A stretch of DNA of 64,000 nt from an uncultured SAR86 cluster bacterium (GTDB taxonomy: Bacteria; Pseudomonadota; Gammaproteobacteria; Magnimaribacterales; AG-339-G14): NCBI GenBank assembly GCA_902625415.1, contig CACOBG010000004.1:84362-148361 (forward strand). Direction: 5' to 3'. Made by a program: the position numbers and the translations under genes. The notes beneath the pieces are model-generated. The model was given only the letters and a program-made list of their open reading frames with translations, had not been told where the DNA came from and did no database searches. Positions 37,515 to 45,412 of this stretch are shown in pieces; position 1 is the first letter of the stretch; each line of letters opens with the position of its first letter.

Positions 37515-38745
37515 CTTCTCTGACCTCTGTTTTTATAAAATTAAAAAATACTCTTTGATTATAGAACATATATAAGACTAGAAATAACCCCATAATTGAA
37601 ATTAATAAGTATGGATAACTTGGGTCAAGCATATAAAGGGGCATTATTGAAAATGGTGTAAGTAAGTGCCCCAATGGAAAAACAGTACCCATAAGACCTG
37701 ATGCAGAACCCTGTTCATTTTTATTAATTGATAAGGAAAGAATAGAAACGTTTCCTGGTCTAGCAAGCCCTCCTCCAAAACCATAAATAGCTAATAATAT
37801 ATAAAAAGAAAATATTTGATTTACATTTGATAAAAGATAAAAGACTGATGACATTAAAAATAATCCGATAAAAACCAAACCTTTTGGATTTAACGAATAC
37901 TTATCTACGATAAAAAGTTGTGTGATTAATCCCGAAAAGGCGACTATTGCAAAGCCGATTGAAACAAAAAAATACAAATCTTCAGTTGATTTCAAAATTA
38001 CATCATTTACAAAAAGCGATGACGTTAGAACAATGCAAGCATTTGATATCCCTAAAAATGCAGCAATTACTAAGGAAGGAAAAACTCTTCTATCAGTAAA
38101 CTTTAGAGGAGATATTTCTTCATTATTCAAAAATAAAGAATCATCTTTTTTTAGCAACTTAAAATTTAAAAATCCTATCAAAAGGCCTAATAAACTTAAA
38201 AAGATAAAAGGCATCAATATATTATTTCCAGATAACAACATGATAAATCCCACTGCCACTGGCCCTAAAACCACACCAAATTGCCAGCCCGCATCTAATC
38301 TTGCAAATCCGGATGTCCTATTTGTTGTATCTGTAATATCCGCAATCCTTCCCCCTGCTGAAGGTCTAACTGCACTTCCTAGAAGACCGTTAATGAGTCT
38401 TGCACCAATTAGTAATACAAATAAAAAAGAGAACGAAATTGGGTGAAGTTGGGCAAATTTTATGATCGCTGCAAAAAGAAACAAGGAAATAGCAAATCCA
38501 ATGATTCCAAGCATAAACACCTTACTTCTTCCAACACGATCACTTAATCTTCCCCAAAATGGACTAAAAAAAATCCAAGCCAAGGCCGAGATAGAAAATA
38601 TTAAACCAACTTGAAATTCATTAAAGCCCAAAGATCTTATTTCTTGAGGAACTAAAATAAATATTGTGGATTGTCCTGCCCCAATACATGCCAACGCTGC
38701 AGATAAAACCCATATTGAACTGGGGGTCTTATTTTTTTTAGTCAT
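37507..38745 (-). CDS. MFS transporter
   Basis: 412-residue major facilitator with about 12 hydrophobic segments and the family motif A between helices 2 and 3 (GRLSDRVGRSK). ARLINGLLGSAVRPSAGGRIAD and GFARLDAGWQFGVVLGP resemble drug/tetracycline-type (DHA1) exporters. Substrate unknown. It overlaps the SDR start by 8 bases and the upstream unknown gene by 8, so all are co-translated. Confidence 0.85.
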   Translation of the reverse strand: MTKKNKTPSSIWVLSAALACIGAGQSTIFILVPQEIRSLGFNEFQVGLIFSISALAWIFFSPFWGRLSDRVGRSKVFMLGIIGFAISLFLFAAIIKFAQLHPISFSFLFVLLIGARLINGLLGSAVRPSAGGRIADITDTTNRTSGFARLDAGWQFGVVLGPVAVGFIMLLSGNNILMPFIFLSLLGLLIGFLNFKLLKKDDSLFLNNEEISPLKFTDRRVFPSLVIAAFLGISNACIVLTSSLFVNDVILKSTEDLYFFVSIGFAIVAFSGLITQLFIVDKYSLNPKGLVFIGLFLMSSVFYLLSNVNQIFSFYILLAIYGFGGGLARPGNVSILSLSINKNEQGSASGLMGTVFPLGHLLTPFSIMPLYMLDPSYPYLLISIMGLFLVLYMFYNQRVFFNFIKTEVREDV

Positions 38746-39292
38746 ACGCTAGAAAGAGACAAAAAATATTATTAGATGAATAGTTAAGTATGAGAAATTC
38801 ATGGTATTCCGTTAATGCGTGACTCCACTCATGTTCAAATTTTTTGGGTTCGTTTAATAATTCTTTTCTTAAAATATAAAAATCTGTTTCTTTTTTAGTC
38901 ATTAATTCTATTTTCTCCATAAAAGTATTTTTACGATCATCTGCAATGTTTGGCGTATCTTTCCTCTCCTGTGAAATAATCCTATTAATTGATTCAAAGA
39001 AATTATGTTCATCAATTTTGTTAAAGTCTGTATCTTTAATAAGCTTGCTTTTGAAAGGTCCATGAAAACCTTTTGCTCTATTGAACATGAAATCAGTTAA
39101 TTGAAAATCAAGCATTCCTTTCTCTAAAATATGCTTGATAAGAAATGAACTATGTATGGAGTTTAGTTTTTCATCAAAAGTTAAATGAACAAAAATTGCC
39201 TGACCATGTTCATGCAAGCGCATGGTATCAATGCCAGAAAGCTTTACATTCAAATTATCTGGAAAGGTAATAATATTTTTTTTATTTGTCAT
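38738..39292 (-). CDS. unknown protein between trpS and an MFS gene
   Basis: 184 residues that I do not recognise. It is soluble, without signal peptide or long hydrophobic segment, rich in Lys, Phe, His and Asn. Conserved-looking points are MRLHEHGQAIFVHLTFDEKL near the start and HEWSHALTEYHEFLI near the end; the His/Glu pairs could bind metal, but no known motif is met. It overlaps trpS by 4 bases (ATGA type) and the MFS gene by 8, which supports real translation. Confidence 0.65.
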   Translation of the reverse strand: MTNKKNIITFPDNLNVKLSGIDTMRLHEHGQAIFVHLTFDEKLNSIHSSFLIKHILEKGMLDFQLTDFMFNRAKGFHGPFKSKLIKDTDFNKIDEHNFFESINRIISQERKDTPNIADDRKNTFMEKIELMTKKETDFYILRKELLNEPKKFEHEWSHALTEYHEFLILNYSSNNIFCLFLAYD

Positions 39293-40272
39293 AAAGTTTT
39301 AATACCTACCAAAGATCTTATATTCCTAAGATTTTTGGAAGCAATCTCAAAAGCTTTAGATTCTCCTTCCAATAAAATCTTTTCCACCTTTTTTGGATTG
39401 TTAATTAAATCGAAATACTTTTCTCTTGATGGAGTTAATTCTGTATTAATTAATTCAAAGAGTATTTTTTTTAAATCTCCCCAGCCCATTCCTTCATTAA
39501 AATAGTCATCAATCTTTTTGATCTCATTATTACCAACAAAACACTTAAAATATTTATACAAAATGGAGTCTTGCGATTTTTTTTCTCCTGGTTCTAAAGA
39601 GTCAGTTTTAATTTGATTTATTTGTTTTTTAAGTTTTTTTTCATCTGCAAAAAGGTCAATATAATTTGAATAACTTTTTGACATCTTGTTGCCATCTAAA
39701 CCTGGAAGATATGAGGTTGTTTTGTCAATTAATGGCTCAGGTAAATTAAAGAAAGATCCGTAAGTTAAATTAAATTTATTAGCAATGTCTCGAGTCATTT
39801 CGATATGCTGTTTTTGATCACTACCCACCGGAATTAAATCTGCATTAAACATCAAAATATCGGATGACATCAAAATTGGGTAATTGAACAAACCCATTTG
39901 TACGTTTTTATCTTTATCTTTTCCATTTGTTGCATCTTGTATTGCTTTGTAAGCATGAGCTCTATTCATCAATCCCTTGGGTGTTATAGAAGTAAGTATC
40001 CAATTTAATTCCATAATTTGTGGAATGCTAGATTGTCTGTAGAAAATTGTATTTTCTAGGTCTAGACCACATGCAATCCATGCAGCCGCTATCGAAAGAG
40101 TAGATTGATGTGTTAGTTCAGGATCCTGTTGCTTTATCAAGGAATGATAATCAGCTAAAAAAATGAACGATTTTGATTTTTTTGACAATTCTATAGCTGG
40201 GCGCATAGCTCCAACATAGTTTCCTAAATGAGGCGGACCGTTAGTTGTAATACCAGTTAAAACAGAAGACAT
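39289..40272 (-). CDS. trpS: tryptophanyl-tRNA synthetase
   Basis: Charges tRNA-Trp. The 327-residue class I synthetase starts at ATG 40272 (MSSVLTGITTNGPPHLGNYVG); the HIGH-type motif is PHLG and the second signature is GNKMSKS. VQMGLFNYPILMSSDILMFNADLIPVG is split active-site sequence typical of TrpS. An in-frame GTG at 40350 would add 26 codons, but these read straight through an intrinsic terminator, so the ATG is preferred. No ribosome-binding site is visible in the 12 bases between the terminator tail and the ATG. Confidence 0.95.
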   Translation of the reverse strand: MSSVLTGITTNGPPHLGNYVGAMRPAIELSKKSKSFIFLADYHSLIKQQDPELTHQSTLSIAAAWIACGLDLENTIFYRQSSIPQIMELNWILTSITPKGLMNRAHAYKAIQDATNGKDKDKNVQMGLFNYPILMSSDILMFNADLIPVGSDQKQHIEMTRDIANKFNLTYGSFFNLPEPLIDKTTSYLPGLDGNKMSKSYSNYIDLFADEKKLKKQINQIKTDSLEPGEKKSQDSILYKYFKCFVGNNEIKKIDDYFNEGMGWGDLKKILFELINTELTPSREKYFDLINNPKKVEKILLEGESKAFEIASKNLRNIRSLVGIKTL

Positions 40273-40283
40273 TTGATTAGTAT

Positions 40284-40314
40284 AAAAAAAAACACCAACG
40301 AAGTGGTGTTTTTT
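40284..40314 (-). terminator. intrinsic terminator directly before trpS
   Basis: On the minus strand AAAAAACACC (40314-40305) pairs with GGTGTTTTTT (40296-40287) around an 8-base loop, followed by a T tract that ends 12 bases before the trpS ATG. The core is the 6-bp AACACC/GGTGTT stem. It would stop the short transcript from the upstream promoter and so may act as an attenuator for trpS. The hairpin is nearly symmetrical, so it could also work on the plus strand. Confidence 0.75.
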
Positions 40315-40470
40315 ACCGAAGTTAAAGGGGTCTAGTGGGTTGACTAGCACAGGCGAAAAACCCTTCTCCCTGCAGGTGGCGTAATTTCTTACGTCTTCTC
40401 ACCCTTCTCCTTCTATTCTTTAGCTTCCCTTTTACCGTCTCGAGTTAGTAAATCTTTCACTAAAGCTTAA
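40290..40470 (-). ncRNA. candidate structured leader RNA or small RNA upstream of trpS
   Basis: Between a promoter-like pair (40476-40503) and the terminator at 40284-40314 is a stretch clearly richer in G and C than its flanks. On the minus strand it has a perfect hairpin CGTAA-GAAA-TTACG (40393-40380), a possible closing stem of AAAGGG with CCCTTT, and the direct repeat GGAGAAGGGT (40410-40401 and 40369-40360). No match to tmRNA, 4.5S, RNase P RNA, 6S or a T-box was recognised. It could be a free small RNA, a trpS attenuator, or the message of the short frame at 40322-40402. Confidence 0.45.
40322..40402 (-). CDS. short basic open frame in the trpS leader (uncertain)
   Basis: A 26-codon frame starts with GTG at 40402, four bases after AGGAG, a good ribosome-binding site, and ends at TAA 40324-40322, just before the terminator. 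The peptide begins MRRRKKLRHLQGEG and is strongly basic at its N-terminus. It contains no Trp codon, so classical tryptophan attenuation is not suggested. It may be a leader peptide, a small basic protein, or chance coding in a structured RNA. Confidence 0.3.
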   Translation of the reverse strand: MRRRKKLRHLQGEGFFACASQPTRPL

Positions 40471-40475
40471 AAATT

Positions 40476-40503
40476 ATTTTATGTAATTCAGGCTTATTTG
40501 CAA
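40476..40503 (-). promoter_or_regulatory. sigma70-like promoter for the trpS leader
   Basis: On the minus strand TTGCAA (40503-40498, 4 of 6 to the -35 consensus) is followed after 16 bases by TAAAAT (40481-40476, 5 of 6 to the -10 consensus). Transcription would start near 40469 and run into the leader and trpS. Such matches also occur by chance in AT-rich DNA. Confidence 0.45.
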
Positions 40504-40541
40504 TAGCCAAAATCACTGTTTTTAGACTATGTTTTCATAAG

Positions 40542-40567
40542 AAAAAAATCTCTTATCTCTTGAGATT
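40542..40567 (-). terminator. terminator after tRNA-Ser
   Basis: On the minus strand AATCTC (40567-40562) and GAGATT (40552-40547) form a 6-bp stem with a 9-base loop followed by a run of T. It lies 27 bases after the tRNA-Ser CCA end and separates the tRNA unit from the trpS leader. Confidence 0.55.
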
Positions 40568-40593
40568 ATGAAAAAATTTTTTGTATTTTTTTT

Positions 40594-40685
40594 TGGCGGA
40601 GGGGGTGGGATTCGAACCCACGAGGCCATTGCTGACCTGCCGGTTTTCAAGACCGGTGCATTCAACCAAGCTCTGCCACCCCTCC
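40594..40685 (-). tRNA. tRNA-Ser (anticodon UGA)
   Basis: A 92-base tRNA with encoded CCA. The acceptor stem pairs GGAGGGG (5' end at 40685) with CCCCTCC, then discriminator G and CCA (40596-40594). The T arm has the invariant GGTTCGAATCC core. The anticodon stem CCGGT/ACCGG encloses CTTGAAA, giving anticodon TGA at 40649-40647. A long variable arm, typical of class II tRNA-Ser, follows. Confidence 0.96.
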
Positions 40686-40798
40686 GTGCATAAAAGTGTT
40701 TCAGAACATTCTTAGAAATATTAAAAAATTTGTTACCAAAAAACAGTCAAAATATTTTACAAAGTGTTAGAACGAACGACCAAGAAATTAACTTATGC

Positions 40799-40825
40799 AA
40801 AAAATTTCGAAAACTTTTGAAATTT
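40799..40825 (-). terminator. possible terminator after the thiolase gene
   Basis: On the minus strand AAATTTC (40825-40819) pairs with GAAATTT (40808-40802) and is followed by T residues. It begins at the thiolase stop codon. The stem is AT-rich with a 10-base loop, so strength is doubtful. The rest of 40686-40798 holds nothing recognisable. Confidence 0.35.
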
Positions 40826-42002
40826 AACTCAATCTTTCAATGATCATTGCATTAGCAGTTCCGCCTCCTTCACAGATTGCTTGAAGGCCATATTTTCCCT
40901 CTCTTCTTTCTAGTTCGTGAAGTAAAGTAGTCATTAACTTAGCTCCTGTGCCTCCTAGCGGATGCCCAAGTGCCATGGCCCCACCGTTTACATTAAGTTT
41001 TTCTTTATCTGCTTTTAATTCATGAGCCCAAGCTAATGGGACAGGGGCGAAAGCTTCGTTGACTTCGTAAATATCGATGTCTTTGATTGATAAATTCGCT
41101 TTATCTAAAACTGTTTTAGAAGCAGGGATCGGTCCAGTAAGCATTATGACAGGATCATCTCCTGCTAACGCTAAAGAAACTATTTTTGCTCTAGGTTTAA
41201 TATTTAATTTTTTTAATCCGGCATCATTTACTATCATGATAGCTGCTGCACCATCACAAATTTGACTTGAGCTACCTGCTGTTAATACACCATCTTCAGA
41301 TAGTGTTTTTAAACCTGATAAACTTTCTAAAGAGGCATCAAAACGGATGCCTTCATCTACTGATACCATTTCTTTTTCTCCAGAAGGTAAATCACCCTCA
41401 ACTGGAACAATTTCTCTATCAAAGAAACCTGATTCAGTAGCAGCAATTGCTTTTCTGTGACTTTCATAAGCAAATGAATCTAGATCTCTTCGAGAGAAAT
41501 TCCATTTCTTTGCCATCATTTCTGCTCCAGCGAATTGACTGAATTGAACTCCTGGATATCTTTCAGTCATTCCTTTCCCATTGAATGGTTGACCATGCCC
41601 TTCTTTAAAACTGTCGATAATATTCGACCCAATAGGTACCTGACTCATTACTTCAACGCCTCCGGCAATAACAATATCTTGTGTTTCAGACATTACGGCT
41701 TGTGCTGCAAAGTGAATTGCTTGTTGCGATGAGCCACATTGTCTATCGACAGATGTGCCGGGAACGGATTCTGGAAGTTTTGAGCTCAGAACTGCATTTC
41801 TGGCAATATTTCCTGCCTGAGCTCCTGATTGACTTACACATCCAAAAATAACATCATCAATCATTTCTCCTTTCGACCCTGTTCTCTCTACTAGCTCATC
41901 TAAAACTAAAGCGCCTAAATCTGAAGGATGCCAGTTTTTTAATTTTCCATCTTTTTTTCCACCTGGCGTTCTAACAGCACCAACAATATAAGCATTACCC
42001 AT
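40824..42002 (-). CDS. acetyl-CoA acetyltransferase / 3-ketoacyl-CoA thiolase
   Basis: 392-residue thiolase. The nucleophile is C89 in SVDRQCGSSQQAIHF, the His is in GGAMALGHPLGGTGAK, and the second Cys is in LQAICEGGGTANAMI. YEVNEAFAPVPLAW carries the NEAF motif. Degradative (fatty acid) and biosynthetic (acetoacetyl-CoA) thiolases cannot be told apart from this alone; the many acyl-CoA genes around favour degradation. The gene stands between a 126-base gap and tRNA-Ser. Confidence 0.93.
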   Translation of the reverse strand: MGNAYIVGAVRTPGGKKDGKLKNWHPSDLGALVLDELVERTGSKGEMIDDVIFGCVSQSGAQAGNIARNAVLSSKLPESVPGTSVDRQCGSSQQAIHFAAQAVMSETQDIVIAGGVEVMSQVPIGSNIIDSFKEGHGQPFNGKGMTERYPGVQFSQFAGAEMMAKKWNFSRRDLDSFAYESHRKAIAATESGFFDREIVPVEGDLPSGEKEMVSVDEGIRFDASLESLSGLKTLSEDGVLTAGSSSQICDGAAAIMIVNDAGLKKLNIKPRAKIVSLALAGDDPVIMLTGPIPASKTVLDKANLSIKDIDIYEVNEAFAPVPLAWAHELKADKEKLNVNGGAMALGHPLGGTGAKLMTTLLHELERREGKYGLQAICEGGGTANAMIIERLS

Positions 42003-42128
42003 TTATTTCTCCTAAAAATATTATCTATTCAATTTTAAAATTTATAGAAGTTATTCTATCAATTTTTTTTAGATTTTTGCTTTGCCCAGATATTTTTTCT
42101 TTATTTAGATTGAAATAGGAAATAATTT

Positions 42129-42692
42129 TTATAAAATCTTTGCTATTTCATCAAAAGAATATCTTCGCTCTCTCGGTTTTGTCTGGGTCTCATCTCCATA
42201 ACCTATATTACATATGAAGTTTGTCTTCCAATCTGTGTTTGCAAAGAATTCTCTATCAACTCCTTCATTGTCAAAACCGCTCATTGGTCCAGTACCTAAA
42301 CCCAAACAATGTGCAGCTTTTATAAAATAACCTCCCTGCAGAGAGGAGTTTCTAAAAGCTGTTAGGTGGGTAAATTCAGGATTTCCTTTAAATAAAAAAC
42401 TTACGTCCATGGAAGAGAAATTCTTAGGTAAATCTTCATAGAAAGACAAATCCATAGCCAAAATTGCGGTAACAGGAGCATCAAAAGTTTTTTTCTTATT
42501 ATTCTCAAGCATATAAGGATTAAGTCTTTTTTTTGCGTTGATGGATTTTATAAAAATTATTCTCAAGGGTTGGCAATTAAATGATGTTGCATTGTTTTTA
42601 ACCATTTCGTATAAGTCAACTAATGTTTCGTCTTCTACTTCTTTATCTTGAAACCCATAAAATGTTTTGCTTTCAGTAAAAATTTTTTTCAT
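42129..42692 (-). CDS. nitroreductase-family protein, RutE-like
   Basis: 187-residue FMN oxidoreductase of the nitroreductase superfamily. It resembles RutE/HadB-type (malonic semialdehyde reductase) by the pattern LYEMVKNNATSFNCQPLRIIFI at the N-terminus and HCLGLGTGPMSGFDNEGVDREFF in the middle, ending with PRERRYSFDEI. No other pyrimidine-degradation (rut) genes are nearby, so the substrate is open. It lies downstream of the heme-type ABC genes with 46 bases between. Confidence 0.8.
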   Translation of the reverse strand: MKKIFTESKTFYGFQDKEVEDETLVDLYEMVKNNATSFNCQPLRIIFIKSINAKKRLNPYMLENNKKKTFDAPVTAILAMDLSFYEDLPKNFSSMDVSFLFKGNPEFTHLTAFRNSSLQGGYFIKAAHCLGLGTGPMSGFDNEGVDREFFANTDWKTNFICNIGYGDETQTKPRERRYSFDEIAKIL

Positions 42693-42738
42693 TTTGCTTC
42701 CTCATTAACTTTTTATAATTCCAAGATAAATATATGAT

Positions 42739-43509
42739 TTAGTAGATTATTTTGAATGGATTGTCACTTATTTCAATTGGCAAATCATAGACTTCTTCTA
42801 AAATTTCTTTATTTAAAACATCAAAAGTTTTCCCAAAGTTTTTCATTATTCCCGAATCCAGTATTAAAATTTTATCCGAGTATTTAGCGGCTAGATTTAT
42901 ATCATGTAAAATTACAATGACCCCAATCCCATCTTCAGCTTTTTTCTTTACAATTTTCATTAATCTTTGTTCATGTTTTATGTCTAGATTTGCTGTTGGT
43001 TCGTCAAGTAAAAGATATTTTGGTTCAACAGAATTAGACGGTCTCCATGACTGTAGTAATGTTCTAGCGAAATGTACTCTTCTTTGTTCTCCTCCAGAAA
43101 GAATATTAAATTTCTTATCAACCAAATCCTCAATTGCAGCTTCATTTACAGCTTTAGAAAAAGCCTGTTCAAAATTTTGAGAAAAATTTATCAATCCTCT
43201 TTGAAGCCATCCCATTTCAACAATTTCTCTTACGGTAAAGTCAAAAACAATGGCTTGAGACTGTGACATGACACTTCTTATAAATGCTCTTTCCTCTATA
43301 GAGATATTTTTAATATTTTGCCCTTCTATGTAAATATCACCTTTTGTTGGAGACAAATTTCCCGAAATTAAGTTAAGTAGTGTAGATTTTCCTGACCCAT
43401 TTGGACCTAGGATGCAAAGAATTTCTCCCGATTCAATTTCAAAAGAAATTTCATCGAGAATAAGCTTTTTATTTTTTAAATATGAGACTGATGAAACTTC
43501 AATTGTCAT
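42739..43509 (-). CDS. hmuV: heme/iron-complex ABC transporter ATPase, HmuV-like
   Basis: 256-residue ATPase with Walker A GPNGSGKS, signature LSGGEQRRVHFARTL and Walker B YLLLDEPTANLD. The spacer between VDKKFNILSGG and SWRPSNSVEPKYLLLDEP is longer than in vitamin B12 or siderophore ATPases and typical of HmuV. It overlaps the permease gene by 4 bases. Family-level heme specificity is likely but vitamin B12 or another iron complex is possible. Confidence 0.85.
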   Translation of the reverse strand: MTIEVSSVSYLKNKKLILDEISFEIESGEILCILGPNGSGKSTLLNLISGNLSPTKGDIYIEGQNIKNISIEERAFIRSVMSQSQAIVFDFTVREIVEMGWLQRGLINFSQNFEQAFSKAVNEAAIEDLVDKKFNILSGGEQRRVHFARTLLQSWRPSNSVEPKYLLLDEPTANLDIKHEQRLMKIVKKKAEDGIGVIVILHDINLAAKYSDKILILDSGIMKNFGKTFDVLNKEILEEVYDLPIEISDNPFKIIY

Positions 43510-44540
43510 ATCTGTCTTGACCTATAAATAAGCCATAAAAAGAAGGGAGCGCCTAGAGCACTTGTGATTAATCCAACTGGAACTTCTGCAGGAGAAATTA
43601 ATAATCTTGATAATAAGTCAGCTATCATCATCAGCGAAGCTCCTAAAAATGCCGATGTGGGCAGTAAGTAGCTATGATTTACCCCGCCCATTAATCTTGC
43701 TAAATGAGGAACAACCAAGCCTACAAAGCCAATCATTCCAGACAGTGAAACGCTAATTCCTACAGTAATAGCAGAAGAAATGATCACTTTAAACTTCAAT
43801 CTTTGTACGTCTATACCTAGCCTATATGCTTCAGGCTCACCTAGTTGAAGTAAATCTAACTTTCTTGCTGCAGGAATCATCCACAAAATAGAACAGCTTA
43901 TGATGAATAAAGCGGGAAGAATAATTTGCCACGACGCTCCTCCGAAACTTCCCATAGTCCAAAAGGTTAAACCTCTAAGTTCTGAATCCGAACTAATAAA
44001 AGTCAATACTCCAATACCAACTGAAGCAAGGGCATTTACAGCAATACCAATCAAAAGCATATAAGTGATACCTTGGTAACCGAAGCCTCTAGTAAAAAAA
44101 TAAAGCATTGTTATAACAACTGCTGCACCAGAAACTGCGGCAATTGGAAGAGCAAAAGTATTAAATATAAATTCAGGAATTAAGCTCGATCCTAAAACTA
44201 TAAGTAATGCTGCTCCTAATGCAGCGCCTGCAGAAACACCTATTAGCCCAGGATCGGCAAGAGGATTACGAAATAATCCTTGAAGAGATGCTCCGGATAA
44301 TCCCAAACTTGCTCCAACAAAACCTGCTAGTAAAACTCTGGGTATTCTAATCTCATAAAGGACAACTTTATTAAGTGACTCTTCTAAACTAAATAAACTT
44401 ATTAAAGAAAAACTAAAACTACCGTTCGAAATGGAAACAAGAAAAAAACATAAAGTTAAAACTATCAAAGAAGAAAGTATTACTCCTTGAAATCTATTTA
44501 TAAACTTTAAAAAAAAGAAATAAGAAAATATAAAATTCAA
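43506..44540 (-). CDS. hmuU: heme/iron-complex ABC permease, HmuU-like (FecCD family)
   Basis: 344-residue inner-membrane permease with about ten hydrophobic helices. Family motifs include RIPRVLLAGFVGASLGLSG, LFRNPLADPGLIGVSAGAALG (split here), and GFVGLVVPHLARLMGGVNH with the ATPase-coupling loop. It is co-translated with the ATPase gene (4-base overlap) and starts one base after the binding-protein stop. Confidence 0.9.
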   Translation of the reverse strand: MNFIFSYFFFLKFINRFQGVILSSLIVLTLCFFLVSISNGSFSFSLISLFSLEESLNKVVLYEIRIPRVLLAGFVGASLGLSGASLQGLFRNPLADPGLIGVSAGAALGAALLIVLGSSLIPEFIFNTFALPIAAVSGAAVVITMLYFFTRGFGYQGITYMLLIGIAVNALASVGIGVLTFISSDSELRGLTFWTMGSFGGASWQIILPALFIISCSILWMIPAARKLDLLQLGEPEAYRLGIDVQRLKFKVIISSAITVGISVSLSGMIGFVGLVVPHLARLMGGVNHSYLLPTSAFLGASLMMIADLLSRLLISPAEVPVGLITSALGAPFFLWLIYRSRQI

Positions 44541-45389
44541 TTACTCACCGTAAATTTTTTTGCTAACTTCAATAGCAGTCTCTAAAGTTCTAGGTCCAAA
44601 ACCTAACATTGACATTCCATCTAAAGAAAATATATTTTTGTTAAGAGCTGCACTAGTATATTTTAAGGCAGGATGATTTGATAAAGAATCCATACTTTTA
44701 AAAGAAGTCATTCCTCTTGAAGTAATGATTATGTAATCTGGATCCTCTTTCAAAATTGATTCGGTGCTTATCGGTTTCCATCCTTCAACACTTTGCATTG
44801 TATTTTTAGCACCTAAAAGATTAATGAAACCATGACCAGAAGTAGAATGACCAGCGACTATAGGTGAAGTTCCTTGGAAGCTCAAAATTAATAAGATAGA
44901 TTTTTTTCTTCTATTTTTTTTACTATTTTGATCTAAGAATTTTTTATTAGTTACCAATCTTTGAATTAGAGCATCGGTATTTTTCTTTTTTGCGTTTATT
45001 ATTTTAGAAATACATGAAACTTTTGCAATAATTCCCGAAGAAGAGAAATCATCTTCGATTATTCTAACGTCAACCCCCACTATTTCTAATTGACTTAGCA
45101 CCAATGGTGGCCCCATATCTTCTTCTCCTAATACAAGTGATGGATTTAAAGATAACAAGCCTTCTGTAGAAAGTGCCCTCACATAACCCACTGAGGGTAA
45201 TTTTTTTGCTTTAAGAGGGTAATTAGATGTTATATCAACAGCTAAGATTTTTTCTTCTTCATTTAAATCATAAATAATCTCTGTGATTGATCCTCCAGCA
45301 ATAACTATTTTTTTTGGATTATTCGATTCAACACAATCAGAATATAAGTAAATTGGTAATGATAAAAAGATTAGGAAAATTTTTTTCAT
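44541..45389 (-). CDS. hmuT: periplasmic heme/iron-complex binding protein, HmuT-like
   Basis: Periplasmic binding protein of about 282 residues with a signal peptide (MKKIFLIFLSLPIYLYSDC). The ATG at 45389 is preferred over a TTG four codons upstream. The fold motifs IVIAGGSITEIIYDLNEEEKI and VGYVRALSTEGLLSLNPSLV match HmuT/FecB-type proteins, and FGPRTLETAIEVSKKIYG is a typical end. No TonB-dependent receptor is beside this cluster, which would be needed to bring the ligand across the outer membrane. Confidence 0.85.
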   Translation of the reverse strand: MKKIFLIFLSLPIYLYSDCVESNNPKKIVIAGGSITEIIYDLNEEEKILAVDITSNYPLKAKKLPSVGYVRALSTEGLLSLNPSLVLGEEDMGPPLVLSQLEIVGVDVRIIEDDFSSSGIIAKVSCISKIINAKKKNTDALIQRLVTNKKFLDQNSKKNRRKKSILLILSFQGTSPIVAGHSTSGHGFINLLGAKNTMQSVEGWKPISTESILKEDPDYIIITSRGMTSFKSMDSLSNHPALKYTSAALNKNIFSLDGMSMLGFGPRTLETAIEVSKKIYGE

Positions 45390-45412
45390 TGTATTATGCA
45401 ATGCTTAGATAT

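Noticed and set aside
40273..40350. N-terminal extension of TrpS from an in-frame GTG at 40350
   Set aside because: The added codons read through the intrinsic terminator hairpin and do not resemble TrpS; the ATG at 40272 gives the normal length and start.
40290..40470. tmRNA, 6S RNA, 4.5S RNA, RNase P RNA or T-box in the trpS upstream gap
   Set aside because: None of the characteristic cores were recognised, and the length and terminal stems do not fit; left as an unassigned structured candidate.
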